Below are positions 17,901 through 26,323 of a stretch of DNA of 64,000 nucleotides, piece by piece; position 1 is the first letter of the stretch; the number at the start of each line of letters is the position of its first letter. A program made the translations under genes and the position numbers. Origin of the DNA: Nostoc edaphicum CCNP1411 (lineage in GTDB: Bacteria; Cyanobacteriota; Cyanobacteriia; Cyanobacteriales; Nostocaceae); contig NZ_CP054698.1 of assembly GCF_014023275.1 (NCBI RefSeq), forward strand, positions 4,898,001 to 4,962,000, written 5' to 3'. Below the pieces are notes generated by a model. That model saw nothing but the letters and a program-made list of their open reading frames with translations, did no database searches and was not told where the DNA came from.

Positions 17901-18752
17901 GACACCCTCACGGACAAACCCAAGGGTACAGGTTTAGGACTGCCCATCTGTAAGCAAATTGTTGATCATCACGGCGGTAAAATCTGGGTTGAGAGTGAAC
18001 CAGGGAACGGCAGCATATTCTCCTTCATCATTCCCACCTACGCCAGCGATCAAAAAACCACTGCTAATCTGAATCTGGATACCCTAGTCAAACAACTCAA
18101 AGAACACGTCATCACCAAAAACACTGTGCTGAACCAAAACCGTAAAACCATTTTGGTTGTAGATGATGACGCTAACATTCGGGAACTGCTCCGTCAACAA
18201 TTAGAAAATGAAGGCTACAACGTTCGGGAAGGGAAAGACGGCATGGATGCAATTCATCAAATAAAAACAGCCCGTCCCGATTTGATTCTTTTGGATGTGA
18301 TGATGCCGCAAATCAACGGCTTTGATGTGGCAGCCGTCCTCAAAAATGATCCTCAGACCGCAGACATTCCGATCATTATTCTGTCAATTATTGAAAACAA
18401 AGAACGGGGCTACCACATTGGCATCGATCGCTATCTTACCAAGCCCATTGACACAGAGAAACTCCTCAGCGAAATTGGCTCACTACTTTACCAGGGCACT
18501 TCTAGTAAAAAGGTATTGGTTGTAGATAAAAATGCATCAGCCTTAAAAACTCTATCAGATGTACTGCAAACTCAGGGATACAGCGTCATTGAAGCCTCCG
18601 ATCCACAAGAATGCATCCATAAAGCCCTGTTAGCCAAACCTGACATGATCATTATCGATTCTATCTTCTCTCAAGAAGCAGATTTGGTGAAAACTCTACG
18701 CTTTGAGAAAGAGTTGGAAAATGTGTTTTTTATTATGTTGTCCGAACAGTAA
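15000..18752 (+). CDS. Hybrid sensor histidine kinase: multiple PAS, HisKA, HATPase, two receivers
   Basis: This 1250-residue protein opens with a PAS domain (about 10-125), then three very similar PAS/PAC units (about 135-260, 260-385, 385-510) each ending in REWIGTCTDIH, then further PAS modules (about 515-635 and 660-765). The kinase core has HisKA SHELRTPLTS with His786 and HATPase motifs DTGIGIAPED and GTGLGLPICKQ. Receiver 1 (about 1042-1160) has phospho-acceptor Asp1099 in LLDVMMPQ. Receiver 2 (about 1167-1250) has Asp1220 in IIIDSIFS but ends early and lacks the normal KP segment. PAS domains commonly bind flavin, haem or small ligands. It lies between the GAF kinase and a lone receiver protein, suggesting a phosphorelay. 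Confidence 0.92.
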   Translation: MFKQLDEYNSQLFEQCPVGLVLCRTDGTLININLAYAAILGRTVSETLNLNYHQITPENYAIADQVTLKNLEQTGRYGPYEKELIHKDGYLVPVRISGQMIKKDGEQLIWSSVEDISDLRRVQQERQHTEQILKQSEARYRSLVRATTQIVWVSTPDGICFELASWIAYTGQSLAEAENGGWIDAVHPEDRDRTAQVWGAAVTNRSLYQIEYRIRGKDGNYRYFWVCGAPVLEADGSIREWIGTCTDIHDRKLAEKTLQQSEERFRSLVTASSQIVWLTTPEGRAVSCGMSTWLAYTGQSADEIEGLGWLDPIHPDYRARTAQAWSNAVANQSLFQTEYQLRGKDGSYRHFFVCGTPILEEDGSVREWIGTCTDIHERKLAEAENQRLKERYRSLVTATSQIIWGATPEGLAISREMLTWMDYTGQSEAEVEGWGWIDQIHPDDRASSTEAWNGAVANRGIYQTEYRLRNKDGTYRYFSVCGAPVLEEDGSIREWIGTCTDIHDRKLAEAENQRLLDMLNHSSDAIIVRNMSDKISHWNQGAERLYGWTREEVKDKCIQTFIKKTFPKPKQEIIAELLEQGNWEGEVEHLTHEGKLITVQSRWTLQRDIDRQPCAVLEINTDITARKQAEIALRQLNQELEARVIERTSALQNTLAEAQGLNAILDNLADGLLVADTAGQITHFNPAFLAMYELTATALNGHYRELSLSGLAELIAQTQSHPAEVFSAEVALTKERIGQAVATAIFKKTADQEPAACFGSALLIRDVTAEKEIDKMKTDFISTVSHELRTPLTSVLGFASIIKEKLETDVFPILPTEDRKLQKTIKRVGDNLNIIVSEAERLTSLINDVLDIAKMEAGKVEWQMQPIDPSELLDWATNSTASLFETNGLQLVSEIEPGLPQIVGDRNRLLQVLINLISNAVKFTESGCVTCRVKQRNDGVCISVIDTGIGIAPEDQPKVFEKFRQVGDTLTDKPKGTGLGLPICKQIVDHHGGKIWVESEPGNGSIFSFIIPTYASDQKTTANLNLDTLVKQLKEHVITKNTVLNQNRKTILVVDDDANIRELLRQQLENEGYNVREGKDGMDAIHQIKTARPDLILLDVMMPQINGFDVAAVLKNDPQTADIPIIILSIIENKERGYHIGIDRYLTKPIDTEKLLSEIGSLLYQGTSSKKVLVVDKNASALKTLSDVLQTQGYSVIEASDPQECIHKALLAKPDMIIIDSIFSQEADLVKTLRFEKELENVFFIMLSEQ

Positions 18753-18762
18753 TTACCGGGGC

Positions 18763-18868
18763 TGGGGATTGGGGATTAGGGACTGGGGACTAGGGAAGAG
18801 TTTTTCTAAAATCCAATACCCAATACCCAATACCCAATCCCCAATACCCAATCCCCAATACCCAATCC
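18763..18868. repeat. Heptamer short tandem repeat array
   Basis: GGGGATT/GGGACTG-type heptamers are followed, after about 25 bases, by CCCAATA/CCCAATC heptamers of opposite strand sense, so the RNA could fold into a long hairpin. It fills the spacer between the hybrid kinase stop and the response regulator start and may affect read-through. Confidence 0.85.
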
Positions 18869-18877
18869 CCAATCCCT

Positions 18878-19255
18878 ATGACCCAGAAAATTTTGATTGT
18901 TGACGATGAACCCAATATCTTGATTTTGATGGAACAAGCTTTAGAAGCATTAGAAGACGAGGGTGTTGAACTTCTAACTGCTAGAAATGGAGAAGAAGCT
19001 CTCGAAACTATTAAAACTGAAAAACCAAACCTAGTTTTTCTTGATGTGATGATGCCTAAAATGAATGGTCTGCAAGTCTGCCATATTGTCAAACACGACC
19101 TGGCAATGACTGATGTTTACATTGTGATATTGACAGCTAAGGGACAAGAATTTGATAAACAAAAAGGTATTGAGGTGGGTGCAGACTTATATCTAACTAA
19201 ACCATTTCGCCCTAAAGAAGTACTTGAAAAATCAATGCAGGTGTTGGGTTTTTGA
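18878..19255 (+). CDS. Single-domain response regulator (CheY-like)
   Basis: The 125-residue protein is one receiver domain: acidic pair DDEP near residues 10-11, phospho-acceptor Asp56 in FLDVMMPKMNG, Thr in ILTAKGQ and Lys in LTKPFRP. There is no output domain, so it must act by protein contact or as a phosphorelay intermediate. It follows the hybrid kinase on the same strand, separated by a heptamer repeat, and is the most likely phosphate acceptor from that kinase. The ATG begins right at the end of the repeat. Confidence 0.9.
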   Translation: MTQKILIVDDEPNILILMEQALEALEDEGVELLTARNGEEALETIKTEKPNLVFLDVMMPKMNGLQVCHIVKHDLAMTDVYIVILTAKGQEFDKQKGIEVGADLYLTKPFRPKEVLEKSMQVLGF

Positions 19256-19335
19256 GGAAAGTCTTAAATGCTTTTCACCTGCTTTCGCAGTACTTAGAAT
19301 AATCGGCACAAATTTGGTTACACTTCGTTAATGGA

Positions 19336-20316
19336 TCAACGGTTAACAGTACTCATGTCAGGGTAGCGCTCACCTGCTGCTACACCTTTTGGTGCAACTG
19401 CTTCCAGTCGGTTCAACTCTTGTTCTGTCAGGGTAATTTCGGTAGCTGCAACATTCTCCTCTAAGTAGGTACGGCGTTTTGTACCAGGAATTGGGACAAT
19501 ATCTTCCCCTTGAGCGAATAGCCATGCTAGTGCAAGCTGACTCGCAGTTACTCCTTTTTCGGTGGCAATTGCCTTTACTTGCTCGACTAATTGCAGGTTC
19601 TTAGAGAAATTCTCACCTTGAAAGCGAGGAGCATTTCTGCGATAGTCATCAGGTGCTAGATCATCAGGGCTAGCGATCGCACCTGATAAAAACCCTCTTC
19701 CTAATGGACTATAAGGAACAAACCCAATTCCTAATTCTCGCACAGTAGGTAAAATTTCATCCTCTGGCTCTCGACTCCAAAGAGAGTATTCGGTTTGCAG
19801 TGCCGTAATGGGGTGAACTGCCACAGCCCGTCGAATCGTAGCAGGAGCAGCTTCTGAAAGCCCTAAATAACGAACTTTTCCCAGCTTAACTAACTCTGCC
19901 ATTGCTCCTACAGTATCTTCAATAGGTACGGTTTGATCTACCCGATGTTGATAATAGAGGTCAATCACTTCCACTCCCAGACGTTTTAGCGAGGCATCAC
20001 AAGCTTGATGGACATATTCGGGTTTGCCACTAATCCCTTTCCAACCACCATCTTCAGTGCGGACATTGCCAAATTTGGTTGCTAATACTACTTGATCACG
20101 GCGATCTTTAATTGCTTTGCCTACTAGTTGCTCATTAGTAAACGGCCCATACATATCAGCAGTATCAAGAAAATTAACTCCAAGTTCCAATGCTCGATGA
20201 ATTATAGCGATCGCCTCAATTTCATCACGGCCACTATAGAATTCAGACATTCCCATGCAACCAAGTCCGATAGCTGAAACTTCTAACCCTTGTTTACCTA
20301 GCTTTCTGGTTTTCAT
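19336..20316 (-). CDS. Aldo/keto reductase
   Basis: The 326-residue TIM-barrel NADPH-dependent oxidoreductase begins [19 protein letters not shown]. The catalytic tetrad is visible: Asp and Tyr in [11 protein letters not shown], Lys in VVLATKFG and His in YYQHRVD. The C-terminal [14 protein letters not shown] supplies the cofactor phosphate contact. It fits the AKR13/YakC-like family that reduces aldehydes, including methylglyoxal-type compounds. It is convergent with the response regulator gene and has its own promoter in the repeat-rich spacer to the right. Confidence 0.92.
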   Translation of the reverse strand: MKTRKLGKQGLEVSAIGLGCMGMSEFYSGRDEIEAIAIIHRALELGVNFLDTADMYGPFTNEQLVGKAIKDRRDQVVLATKFGNVRTEDGGWKGISGKPEYVHQACDASLKRLGVEVIDLYYQHRVDQTVPIEDTVGAMAELVKLGKVRYLGLSEAAPATIRRAVAVHPITALQTEYSLWSREPEDEILPTVRELGIGFVPYSPLGRGFLSGAIASPDDLAPDDYRRNAPRFQGENFSKNLQLVEQVKAIATEKGVTASQLALAWLFAQGEDIVPIPGTKRRTYLEENVAATEITLTEQELNRLEAVAPKGVAAGERYPDMSTVNR

Positions 20317-20850
20317 AAAATAATCTCCTAGTCAGTAATTGCTCAGAGGAAATCAAGTCTTTCAGAATTATCCCTTTTCCTCTTATCAAGTCATCTACAC
20401 TTAGAAGTATTTACTGATAGAAACGGTTAAAAAATATATTACTCAAAGCTCCGAATTCAAAATACCGCTCTCTACATTCGCGCAGTGTGTCGAAGACAGA
20501 CGCTCTTGCTAGCTTGTTTAAGAGCAAGGGTACACGGACTGGCTTTAAGGATTGGTGAAGGCTCTCGTAGAGAAGCCATGCCGCAGGCTTGACGCTGCGC
20601 TAACAAAATTCAAAATTAATCACCCCATAAATAAATTTAGTTGCTCTGTATCCTTTTCGTTTTCACTCAGAATAAATTCTGACCGAAAAAGCGGATAACA
20701 GAGGGAGAGCAAGTCCACGTAACCCTGCTTATTCAGAAGCTAATTCTGGGAAAGCTTAATTTGTGAGAGCGAGAGGCTTTTGCCAGAAGGAACTAGAATT
20801 AGGAAACACCTAGCTGGGTTCTTCTGACTTTTGAAATTAGGAGTGCATGT
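20317..20850. other. Intergenic region with mini-repeats
   Basis: No supported gene. From about 20470 to 20605 there are GC-rich mini-repeats (for example GAAGCCATGCCGCAGGC). From 20640 to 20850 the DNA is plain and must serve as promoter and leader of the next gene. I could not match it to a known ncRNA. Confidence 0.4.
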
Positions 20851-21945
20851 GTGCCAAAATCCCCTAAATATTTGCTGATTGGATCAACCGAGACTTACAG
20901 CGGTAAATCTGCAACTGTTCTGGGTTTGTCTCATCAGCTACAGCAAAAAGGACTGGATATTACCTACGGTAAACCCCTCGGTACATGTTTTAATTCATCC
21001 AGTGGAACTGTAGTTGAGGAAGATGTCCAGTTCATCGCTCTTAGCCTCAATTTGCCGGAAAACCGCATTGCACCGACAATGCTGGCTTTGGATGAACCAA
21101 ACGTGCAAAAGCGCTTGCGGGGGGAAGACAAAACCGATTATCAGCAGTCCCTAATACAGCAATATTTACATAAGTCCCAAGGAGATTTGGTGTTACTGGA
21201 GGGGCCTGGTGATTTATCCGAGGGCAATTTGTTTGACTTATCTTTGCTGCAAATGGCTGAAGTATTGGATGCTGGTGTGCTGTTAGTAGCCCGCTATAAA
21301 TCGTTGCTTTCGGTTGAGGCGTTATTGGCTGCTAAAGGGCGTATGGGCGATCGCTTGCTGGGAGTTGTGATCAATGATATTCCTGTCACCCAACTAGAAA
21401 CAGTTGACACTCTCTTGCGTCCTTTTTTGGAACAGCAAGGGATTCCAGTTCTAGCAATGCTGCCAAATAACGCTTTGCTCCGCAGCGTCAGTGTTGGCGA
21501 ACTAGTCAAACAGTTAAAGGCTGATGTTCTCTGTCGCAACGATCGCCTAGATTTGTTGGTGGAAAGTCTGGCAATTGGAGCGATGAATGTCAACTCCGCT
21601 GTGAAATATTTCCGCAAACGCCGGAATATGGCAGTGGTAACAGGAGGCGATCGCGTGGAAATTCAGCAAGCGGCTTTGGAAACTTCTACCCAATGCTTAA
21701 TTCTCACCGGGCAACTACCCCCGCCGCCGTTCATTCTCAATCGCGCTGAAGAACTAGAAATCCCCATTTTATCTGTTGACTTAGACACCCTCACCACTGT
21801 AGAAATTGTTGACCGCACTTTCGGACAAGTCCGCCTCCACGAGCCGATTAAGGTTCAATGCGTTCGCCAGTTGATGTCTGAGCATTTTGACATTGATCGC
21901 CTGTTATCTAAACTGGGTTTGACTCCCGCCGCGGCATTGTCTTAG
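20851..21945 (+). CDS. BioD-like P-loop protein with DRTGG domain (phosphotransacetylase N-terminal family)
   Basis: The 364-residue protein has a dethiobiotin-synthetase-like P-loop GSTETYSGKSAT at residues 11-22 and a C-terminal DRTGG domain (from about residue 205), the architecture of the N-terminal half of long phosphate acetyltransferases without the catalytic domain. Proteins of this type are conserved in cyanobacteria and may sense metabolites or regulate acetyl-phosphate metabolism; the activity is not proven. The GTG start follows AGGAG by about 9 bases. It is followed by a DprA-like gene about 310 bp downstream on the same strand. Confidence 0.85.
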   Translation: MPKSPKYLLIGSTETYSGKSATVLGLSHQLQQKGLDITYGKPLGTCFNSSSGTVVEEDVQFIALSLNLPENRIAPTMLALDEPNVQKRLRGEDKTDYQQSLIQQYLHKSQGDLVLLEGPGDLSEGNLFDLSLLQMAEVLDAGVLLVARYKSLLSVEALLAAKGRMGDRLLGVVINDIPVTQLETVDTLLRPFLEQQGIPVLAMLPNNALLRSVSVGELVKQLKADVLCRNDRLDLLVESLAIGAMNVNSAVKYFRKRRNMAVVTGGDRVEIQQAALETSTQCLILTGQLPPPPFILNRAEELEIPILSVDLDTLTTVEIVDRTFGQVRLHEPIKVQCVRQLMSEHFDIDRLLSKLGLTPAAALS

Positions 21946-22256
21946 ATTCCTCAGCCTTGAGAATTAAGAGCATCTATGATCAGTTATCAGTTAGGAAGCT
22001 GTATTACTGGTGAGGGTGCAGATGGTTCGCCGTCACCTCCTAGGCGACGGCCTGCTGTTTCCTTCCGCCCCATAGCTCAATACGGTTCAGTTAAGCCTTT
22101 TTTTCTCCCCCTGCTTCCCCTGCCTCCCCTGCTCCCCCTGCCTGCCTTAACAGATAAATATCGAAAATTAGTAGCAATGTTTAGCTCAAGTTTTTCTCGC
22201 ATCTACACGCTGTTTGGTAAAATATCTGGGTCGTTTAATTCGGATTATGTCCATCT
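21946..22256. other. Spacer with C-rich low-complexity tract
   Basis: At about 22103-22146 a run of CCCCTGC/CCTCCC units forms a low-complexity heptamer-type tract. The open frame spanning this stretch encodes mainly Pro/Leu from the tract and is rejected. The rest is unremarkable and should contain the promoter of the next gene. Confidence 0.5.
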
Positions 22257-22760
22257 TTGAGCCAATCAACAGACCTTATTAACCTCGATACATTAGCCCA
22301 AGAACTAGCGACAATCCAGCAAACTGGTTCTAAAAGAATCGCCTTGCTTGGTTCTCGTCACGTCCCGATTACGCATCAGAATCTTATTGAAATGATGACT
22401 TATGCCCTAGTTTTATCGGGTAATCGCATCATTACTTCTGGTGCTACAGGTACAAATTCCGCTGCCATCAAGGGAGCAACGCGGGCTGATCCGAATTTGC
22501 TAACGGTGATTCTCCCCCAAAGTCTGGAACGCCAGCCTTTAGAATCGCGCCAGCAACTAGAACAGGTAATGCATCTGGTGGAAAATCCCAGTAATGATAA
22601 TCTGTCCCTTGCTGAAGCTAGTTACCTGTGCAACAAGGAAATTGTCTCTCGTTGCCAGCAACTAATCTGTTTTGCGTTTCATGACAGCCGCACCCTGTTG
22701 CAAACCTGTCAAGATGCAGAAGAACAAAGAAAAGTAGTGACCCTGTTCTACTTTGATTAG
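22257..22760 (+). CDS. DprA-like Rossmann-fold protein (DNA recombination-mediator family)
   Basis: The 167-residue protein has a Rossmann-like core: KRIALLGSRHVP, then SGNRIITSGATGTNSAAIKGA, which resembles the nucleotide or ssDNA-binding loop of DprA/LOG-type proteins. It is much shorter than DprA and lacks SAM and winged-helix domains. The cyanobacterial homologues I recall begin with MSQSTDLINLD, so a TTG start at 22257 is likely. Role in DNA uptake or nucleotide processing is uncertain. Confidence 0.75.
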   Translation: MSQSTDLINLDTLAQELATIQQTGSKRIALLGSRHVPITHQNLIEMMTYALVLSGNRIITSGATGTNSAAIKGATRADPNLLTVILPQSLERQPLESRQQLEQVMHLVENPSNDNLSLAEASYLCNKEIVSRCQQLICFAFHDSRTLLQTCQDAEEQRKVVTLFYFD

Positions 22761-22846
22761 TCATTTGTCATTTGTCCTTTGTCATTTGGTATTTGACTAA
22801 TGACTGATGACTGATGACTATGACTAATAACCAATAACTAATAAGT
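22761..22846. repeat. Heptamer short tandem repeat array
   Basis: GTCATTT, GTCATTT, GTCCTTT and GTCATTT units are followed by GACTAATGACTGATGACT and ACCAATAACTAATAA blocks of the opposite sense. It fills the spacer between the DprA-like and MAPEG genes. The same units occur inside the histidine kinase gene at 14344-14418. Confidence 0.85.
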
Positions 22847-22847
22847 A

Positions 22848-23270
22848 ATGATAATTTTTTTGTACTCGATCGCGGCTGCTGCCATTCTAATTTATGTGCC
22901 ATTTTTGGTGGTAGCTTATGCCCGTGTGCGTATTGGGTATGAAATGTTTTCTACTCCTGGCGCTATGTTCGATAAATTGCCACCTTATGCCCAACGAGCT
23001 ACTTGGGCACATCAGAACGCTTTTGAAGCGTTTATGATATTTGCCGTAGTGGCATTCATGGCGTATGTAACTGGTGTAAATTCTTTTACAGCACAAGTAG
23101 CTGCGATCGCCTTTGTAGTGGCCCGTTTGCTATACTCAATTTTTTATATTTTGAATATACCCCTTTTGCGTTAGCGTAGCTCCTCTGAAAGAGGCTCGCT
23201 GATGTTTGGCATTGGCATACTTAGCTCTAGCGCTCTCATCTTCTTGAGCATCATCCAAGCTACTAATTAA
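22848..23270 (+). pseudogene. MAPEG-family membrane protein, stopped early by a small palindromic insertion
   Basis: Residues 1-108 form a MAPEG protein (membrane-associated eicosanoid/glutathione metabolism family) with hydrophobic segments and the FEAFMIFAVV region. The frame meets TAG at 23172-23174. The same frame then continues through about 24 bp of a GC-rich palindrome and into SLMFGIGILSSSALIFLS followed by IIQATN and a TAA at 23268-23270. Removing 23172-23195 restores a continuous fourth transmembrane segment. The gene may still make a 108-residue product lacking its last helix, so it is called a pseudogene with reservation. Confidence 0.7.
23172..23195. repeat. About 24-bp palindromic mini-repeat inserted in the MAPEG gene
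   Basis: TAGCGTAGCTCCTCTGAAAG plus AGGC; the arms AGCTCCTCT and AGAGGCTCGCT pair imperfectly. The GCGTAGC core recurs in several spacers of the window. Exact ends are ambiguous by a few bases because of flanking similarity (TCGC and AGCG). Confidence 0.6.
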
Positions 23271-23364
23271 GTCGGGCATTGGGCATGGGGCATTGGGCAT
23301 GGGAATTATTATTAATGTTTTATGCCCAATTCCAAAATCCAAAATCTAAAATCCAAAATATTTT

Positions 23365-23856
23365 ATGGCTTCTACTTTTTCATTTGACATTGTGAGCGAC
23401 TTTGACCGACAAGAGTTGGTTAACGCTGTCGATCAAGTTGTAAGAGATATCAAAGGTCGTTATGACCTCAAAGACACTCAAACTACTGTCGAGTTAGTCG
23501 AAGAAAGTATTAACGTTAGTACTGACAGCGAGTTTACTTTAGATTCTGTACATACCATTTTGCGGGAAAAAGCCGCCAAGCGTAACCTTTCCCAGAAAAT
23601 CTTTGATTTTGGCAAAGTTGAATCAGCCAGTGGTAATCGTGTGCGTCAAGAAATCAAACTCCAAAAAGGCATTAGTCAGGAAATTGCCAAACAAATTTCC
23701 AAATTGATTCGCGACGAATTCAAAAAGGTACAAGCCTCAATTCAAGGTGATGCTGTGCGGGTTTCTGCCAAATCTAAAGATGACTTACAAGTAGTCATGC
23801 AGCGGCTAAAACAAGAAGACTACCCGGTGGCTTTGCAATTTACAAATTATCGCTAA
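23365..23856 (+). CDS. YajQ-family nucleotide-binding protein
   Basis: The 163-residue protein matches the YajQ/UPF0234 family over its whole length: [18 protein letters not shown] at the start, [11 protein letters not shown], the [12 protein letters not shown] segment, and [11 protein letters not shown] near the end. The fold is two RNP-like domains; homologues bind cyclic di-GMP in Xanthomonas or act as RNA/nucleotide-binding chaperones. It is cytosolic, with an ATG start, separated from its neighbours by its own spacer and by a strong convergent terminator downstream. Confidence 0.95.
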   Translation: MASTFSFDIVSDFDRQELVNAVDQVVRDIKGRYDLKDTQTTVELVEESINVSTDSEFTLDSVHTILREKAAKRNLSQKIFDFGKVESASGNRVRQEIKLQKGISQEIAKQISKLIRDEFKKVQASIQGDAVRVSAKSKDDLQVVMQRLKQEDYPVALQFTNYR

Positions 23857-23860
23857 AAGA

Positions 23861-23897
23861 TTCGTAATTCGTAGTTACAAATTACGAATTACGAATT
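23861..23897. terminator. Convergent terminator hairpin between the YajQ and GST genes
   Basis: Arms TTCGTAATTCGTA (23861-23873) and TACGAATTACGAA (23883-23895) are perfect over 13 bp with a 9-base loop. It sits four bases after the yajQ-like stop and just before the end of the convergent GST gene, followed by TTATTTT. It is also a heptamer-type repeat (ATTACGA units), so its origin may be a repeat recruited as terminator. Confidence 0.65.
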
Positions 23898-23900
23898 ATT

Positions 23901-24458
23901 TTAAGCCCGTCCGCCAATACTTTTTTGAAATGCCGGACGCTCAGATAACTGCTTCATATAGCTCAATACCGCTGGGTAAGAACTGAGGTCTAGCTTCAGC
24001 ATAACGGGAATGTAATTCAGGATAGACCCCACTGCCACATCAGCAACAGTGAATTCATTACCCAGCAAAAAAGGTTGCTTACTGAAAATTTCATTTAACG
24101 GAGTCAACAAGCGGGGCATTTCCCGCTCTCGATTTGCTTCCACAAAAATCCCTGGCCCAAGGGTAGCATTGGCAAACAACACCCATTGGGAAAATACAGC
24201 ACGTTCTTGGAGTGAAAGTGTAGTTTTACTGTAATTATCAGCAAGATACAGCAAAATTGCACCAGATTCCCAAAGCTGAAAATCCCCATCAACAATTGCT
24301 GGAACTTTACCAACTGGGTTAATTGCCATATATTCAGGTTTGAGATGTTCACCCGCCTGCATGTCAAGCTTGACAAATTCGTAAGGAACTTCTAGTTCCT
24401 CTAAATACCAGTGAACAATTGAGGCTCGACTACGAGCGCCGCCGTAAAGTTTTAGCAT
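23901..24458 (-). CDS. Glutathione S-transferase family protein
   Basis: The 185-residue protein has the thioredoxin-like N-terminal half (MLKLYGGARSRASIVHWYLEELEVPYEFV, with INPVGKVPAIVDGD and the ESGAILLYLAD glutathione-contact segment) and the all-helical C-terminal half with FTVADVAVGSIL. Such enzymes conjugate or reduce with glutathione in detoxification. The gene downstream of the 24465-24929 gene starts only 6 bp after that gene's stop, so the two are probably co-transcribed. Confidence 0.93.
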   Translation of the reverse strand: MLKLYGGARSRASIVHWYLEELEVPYEFVKLDMQAGEHLKPEYMAINPVGKVPAIVDGDFQLWESGAILLYLADNYSKTTLSLQERAVFSQWVLFANATLGPGIFVEANREREMPRLLTPLNEIFSKQPFLLGNEFTVADVAVGSILNYIPVMLKLDLSSYPAVLSYMKQLSERPAFQKSIGGRA

Positions 24459-24464
24459 AATTAT

Positions 24465-24929
24465 TTAAAGAACTTTGTGAGTGTGAGAATGCTGTTTAAT
24501 GTTGTCTTCTTTGGTGACAACTCTAGCGGCATTTAATACCCGCTTGCGTTCAATGGAATACTTAAATTCAGTGTAGTTTGTACCTAAAGGAATCAGGGAT
24601 TTTGCAGATTCACGACGCTTGTAAGTACGAGCGGCTGCAAATGCCCGTGGCACAAATTCCTCTCCAAACTGAGCCGACTCTGGGAAGCCATCTGGCAGGA
24701 ATTGTGAATCGCCATCCAGCAAAGATCCCAAAGTTGTTGCATGAGCCAGCTTATAGGAGGTAGGAATGCCCTTTAACAGCGCTTCCAAAGCCGCAGAGGG
24801 AATTGGTTCTATAACTTCGATTTGATAAACTTCTCCATCTTCTTTGACGAAGCAGGTTGCCAAGCCGATAACAATGTAATCATCGGTTGCTAAATCTGGG
24901 GCATTGGGATAAGAAATTGCAGTTGTCAT
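24465..24929 (-). CDS. Conserved cyanobacterial protein of unknown function
   Basis: A frame extends to a TTG at 24944, but the ATG at 24929 gives a natural start, MTTAISYPNAPDLATDDY, and 154 residues. It shows no membrane segment or known motif. The middle has EVIEPIPSAALEALLKGIPTSYKLAH, and the C-terminal part is basic (RKRVLNAARVVTKE). Codon use matches its neighbours. It lies upstream of the GST gene with a 6-bp gap. I recognise it only as a conserved cyanobacterial hypothetical protein. Confidence 0.75.
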   Translation of the reverse strand: MTTAISYPNAPDLATDDYIVIGLATCFVKEDGEVYQIEVIEPIPSAALEALLKGIPTSYKLAHATTLGSLLDGDSQFLPDGFPESAQFGEEFVPRAFAAARTYKRRESAKSLIPLGTNYTEFKYSIERKRVLNAARVVTKEDNIKQHSHTHKVL

Positions 24930-25377
24930 CGGAAAATTTCTCAAAAATTAAATGCAGAGAGTGGGGATTGGGGATTAGGGATTAGGGATTGAGAAGAAAC
25001 AAGGGAGAGGGGGAGTGAATTCTCCACAGTTCCCAGTCCCTAGTCCCCAGTCCCGTGTCCCGTGTCCTATTTCTCATCTCTAACGAACGGCTTGTAGGCA
25101 TTCTACCAATTTGTCGCTCTCACTACTTGACTAGTCTTTGAGATTGACATCTGCCATTTCTGGAATTCACCTTCGGGATCAAGTATCCATGATTAGGGTT
25201 GAGGAGCGATCGCTTCTTTAGGGCATAGATTTCTACTGGTGTGAGTAGTTAAAATTCAGTCTTGGGATGGCTTTCAAGTAACCATAAATACCTTAACAAT
25301 ATAGACACCGCGGTAAAACCACTACCGGAAAAAACTAGAATTTTATTTCACAAAGCAGGGATTTCAGGCAGGGAAAG
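24930..25377. other. Spacer with heptamer repeats
   Basis: GGGGATT/AGGGATT heptamers at about 24962-24992 and CCCAGTCCCTAGTCCCC/GTGTCCC units at about 25031-25070 form an inverted pair. The remaining DNA to the TPR gene shows one HIP1 site and no open frame. Confidence 0.6.
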
Positions 25378-26097
25378 ATGAATATTAACTCATTTTTAGC
25401 TGACGATGACCAGCAAAGCAAGCAATATAAATATGTTTTAAATACTACAAGTAAATTCCAAGAGCAGGGGGAAAACGATCGCAGCGAATCGACTTTAGGG
25501 GATGGCTACTTCCGGTCTTGTGCTTTGAGGTTGGCTCAACAAGGAGATTATAGTGAGGCGATCGCACTTTTAACCCAACTAATTTTCCGCCATCCCCACA
25601 ATGCCATTGATTACAACAACCGGGGACTAATTTATTTTCAAAGTGGCGAAATGCAAAAAGCACTTTGCGACTATAATACAGCCCTCAAACTTAATCCTGA
25701 TTTGGCTAGTGCTTATAATAATCGGGCAAATTACTACGCGGCTTGTGGAGAATTAGCAGTAGCACTTGCCGACTACGATCAAGCCATTGATTTGAATCCT
25801 CGCCATGTCCGGGCGTGGATTAATCGAGGCATTACCTGGCGTGATTTGGGGCAATATGAGGAGGCAATTGAGAATTTTGAGGTAGTACTGCTTTTTGGTC
25901 AACTAGAAGGTCATATTTGGGCTGAACGCGGCAGGACTTACCATCTTTGGGGCGACTGGAATTGTGCGATCGCTGATTATCGTCGCGCCCTCACTCAACT
26001 GCCCTCTCTCGACAAAAGTAAGGATATTACTGGTTGTCGCTTGCGTTTACAACTCGAAAATTGGCTAAACGAGCTGCTATCTGAATCAGCGTCCTAG
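25378..26097 (+). CDS. TPR-repeat protein
   Basis: The 239-residue protein has a polar N-terminus (1-45) followed by about five tetratricopeptide repeats (45-215), for example IDYNNRGLIYFQSGEMQKAL, ASAYNNRANYYAACGELAVA and VRAWINRGITWRDLGQYEEA. TPRs form a right-handed helical scaffold for protein-protein contacts. There is no signal peptide or catalytic domain. It stands alone; the partner is unknown. Confidence 0.9.
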   Translation: MNINSFLADDDQQSKQYKYVLNTTSKFQEQGENDRSESTLGDGYFRSCALRLAQQGDYSEAIALLTQLIFRHPHNAIDYNNRGLIYFQSGEMQKALCDYNTALKLNPDLASAYNNRANYYAACGELAVALADYDQAIDLNPRHVRAWINRGITWRDLGQYEEAIENFEVVLLFGQLEGHIWAERGRTYHLWGDWNCAIADYRRALTQLPSLDKSKDITGCRLRLQLENWLNELLSESAS

Positions 26098-26323
26098 TTG
26101 GTAGATTAGTCCTTCTGGGGGATTCAAAATTCAAAATAATTGATTAAATTTTGAATTAGAGTTTAGTGACGCTGTATCGCTAATGACTAATAGATGATAA
26201 CTACATAGCTATTCAAAAATTAGCTATTAACCATTATTTATTAGCAATAATATAAATTAACACCCGGTTTATACGTAGCCTAAATTACCAGAAACCGAAA
26301 TAATCCCAAATTCGCTATTTGTC

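Noticed and set aside
18763..18868. Tandem CCCAATA/CCCAATC units resembling a CRISPR array
   Set aside because: The units are heptamers with no unique spacers of 30-40 bp and no cas genes are present; they are short tandem repeats.
20640..20850. Possible structured RNA in the leader of the BioD-like gene
   Set aside because: Several short inverted repeats exist, but I could not match any known RNA family or a consistent fold by eye.
21976..22260. 94-residue open frame with Pro/Leu tract
   Set aside because: Its centre is the C-rich low-complexity repeat; the remaining residues match nothing known.
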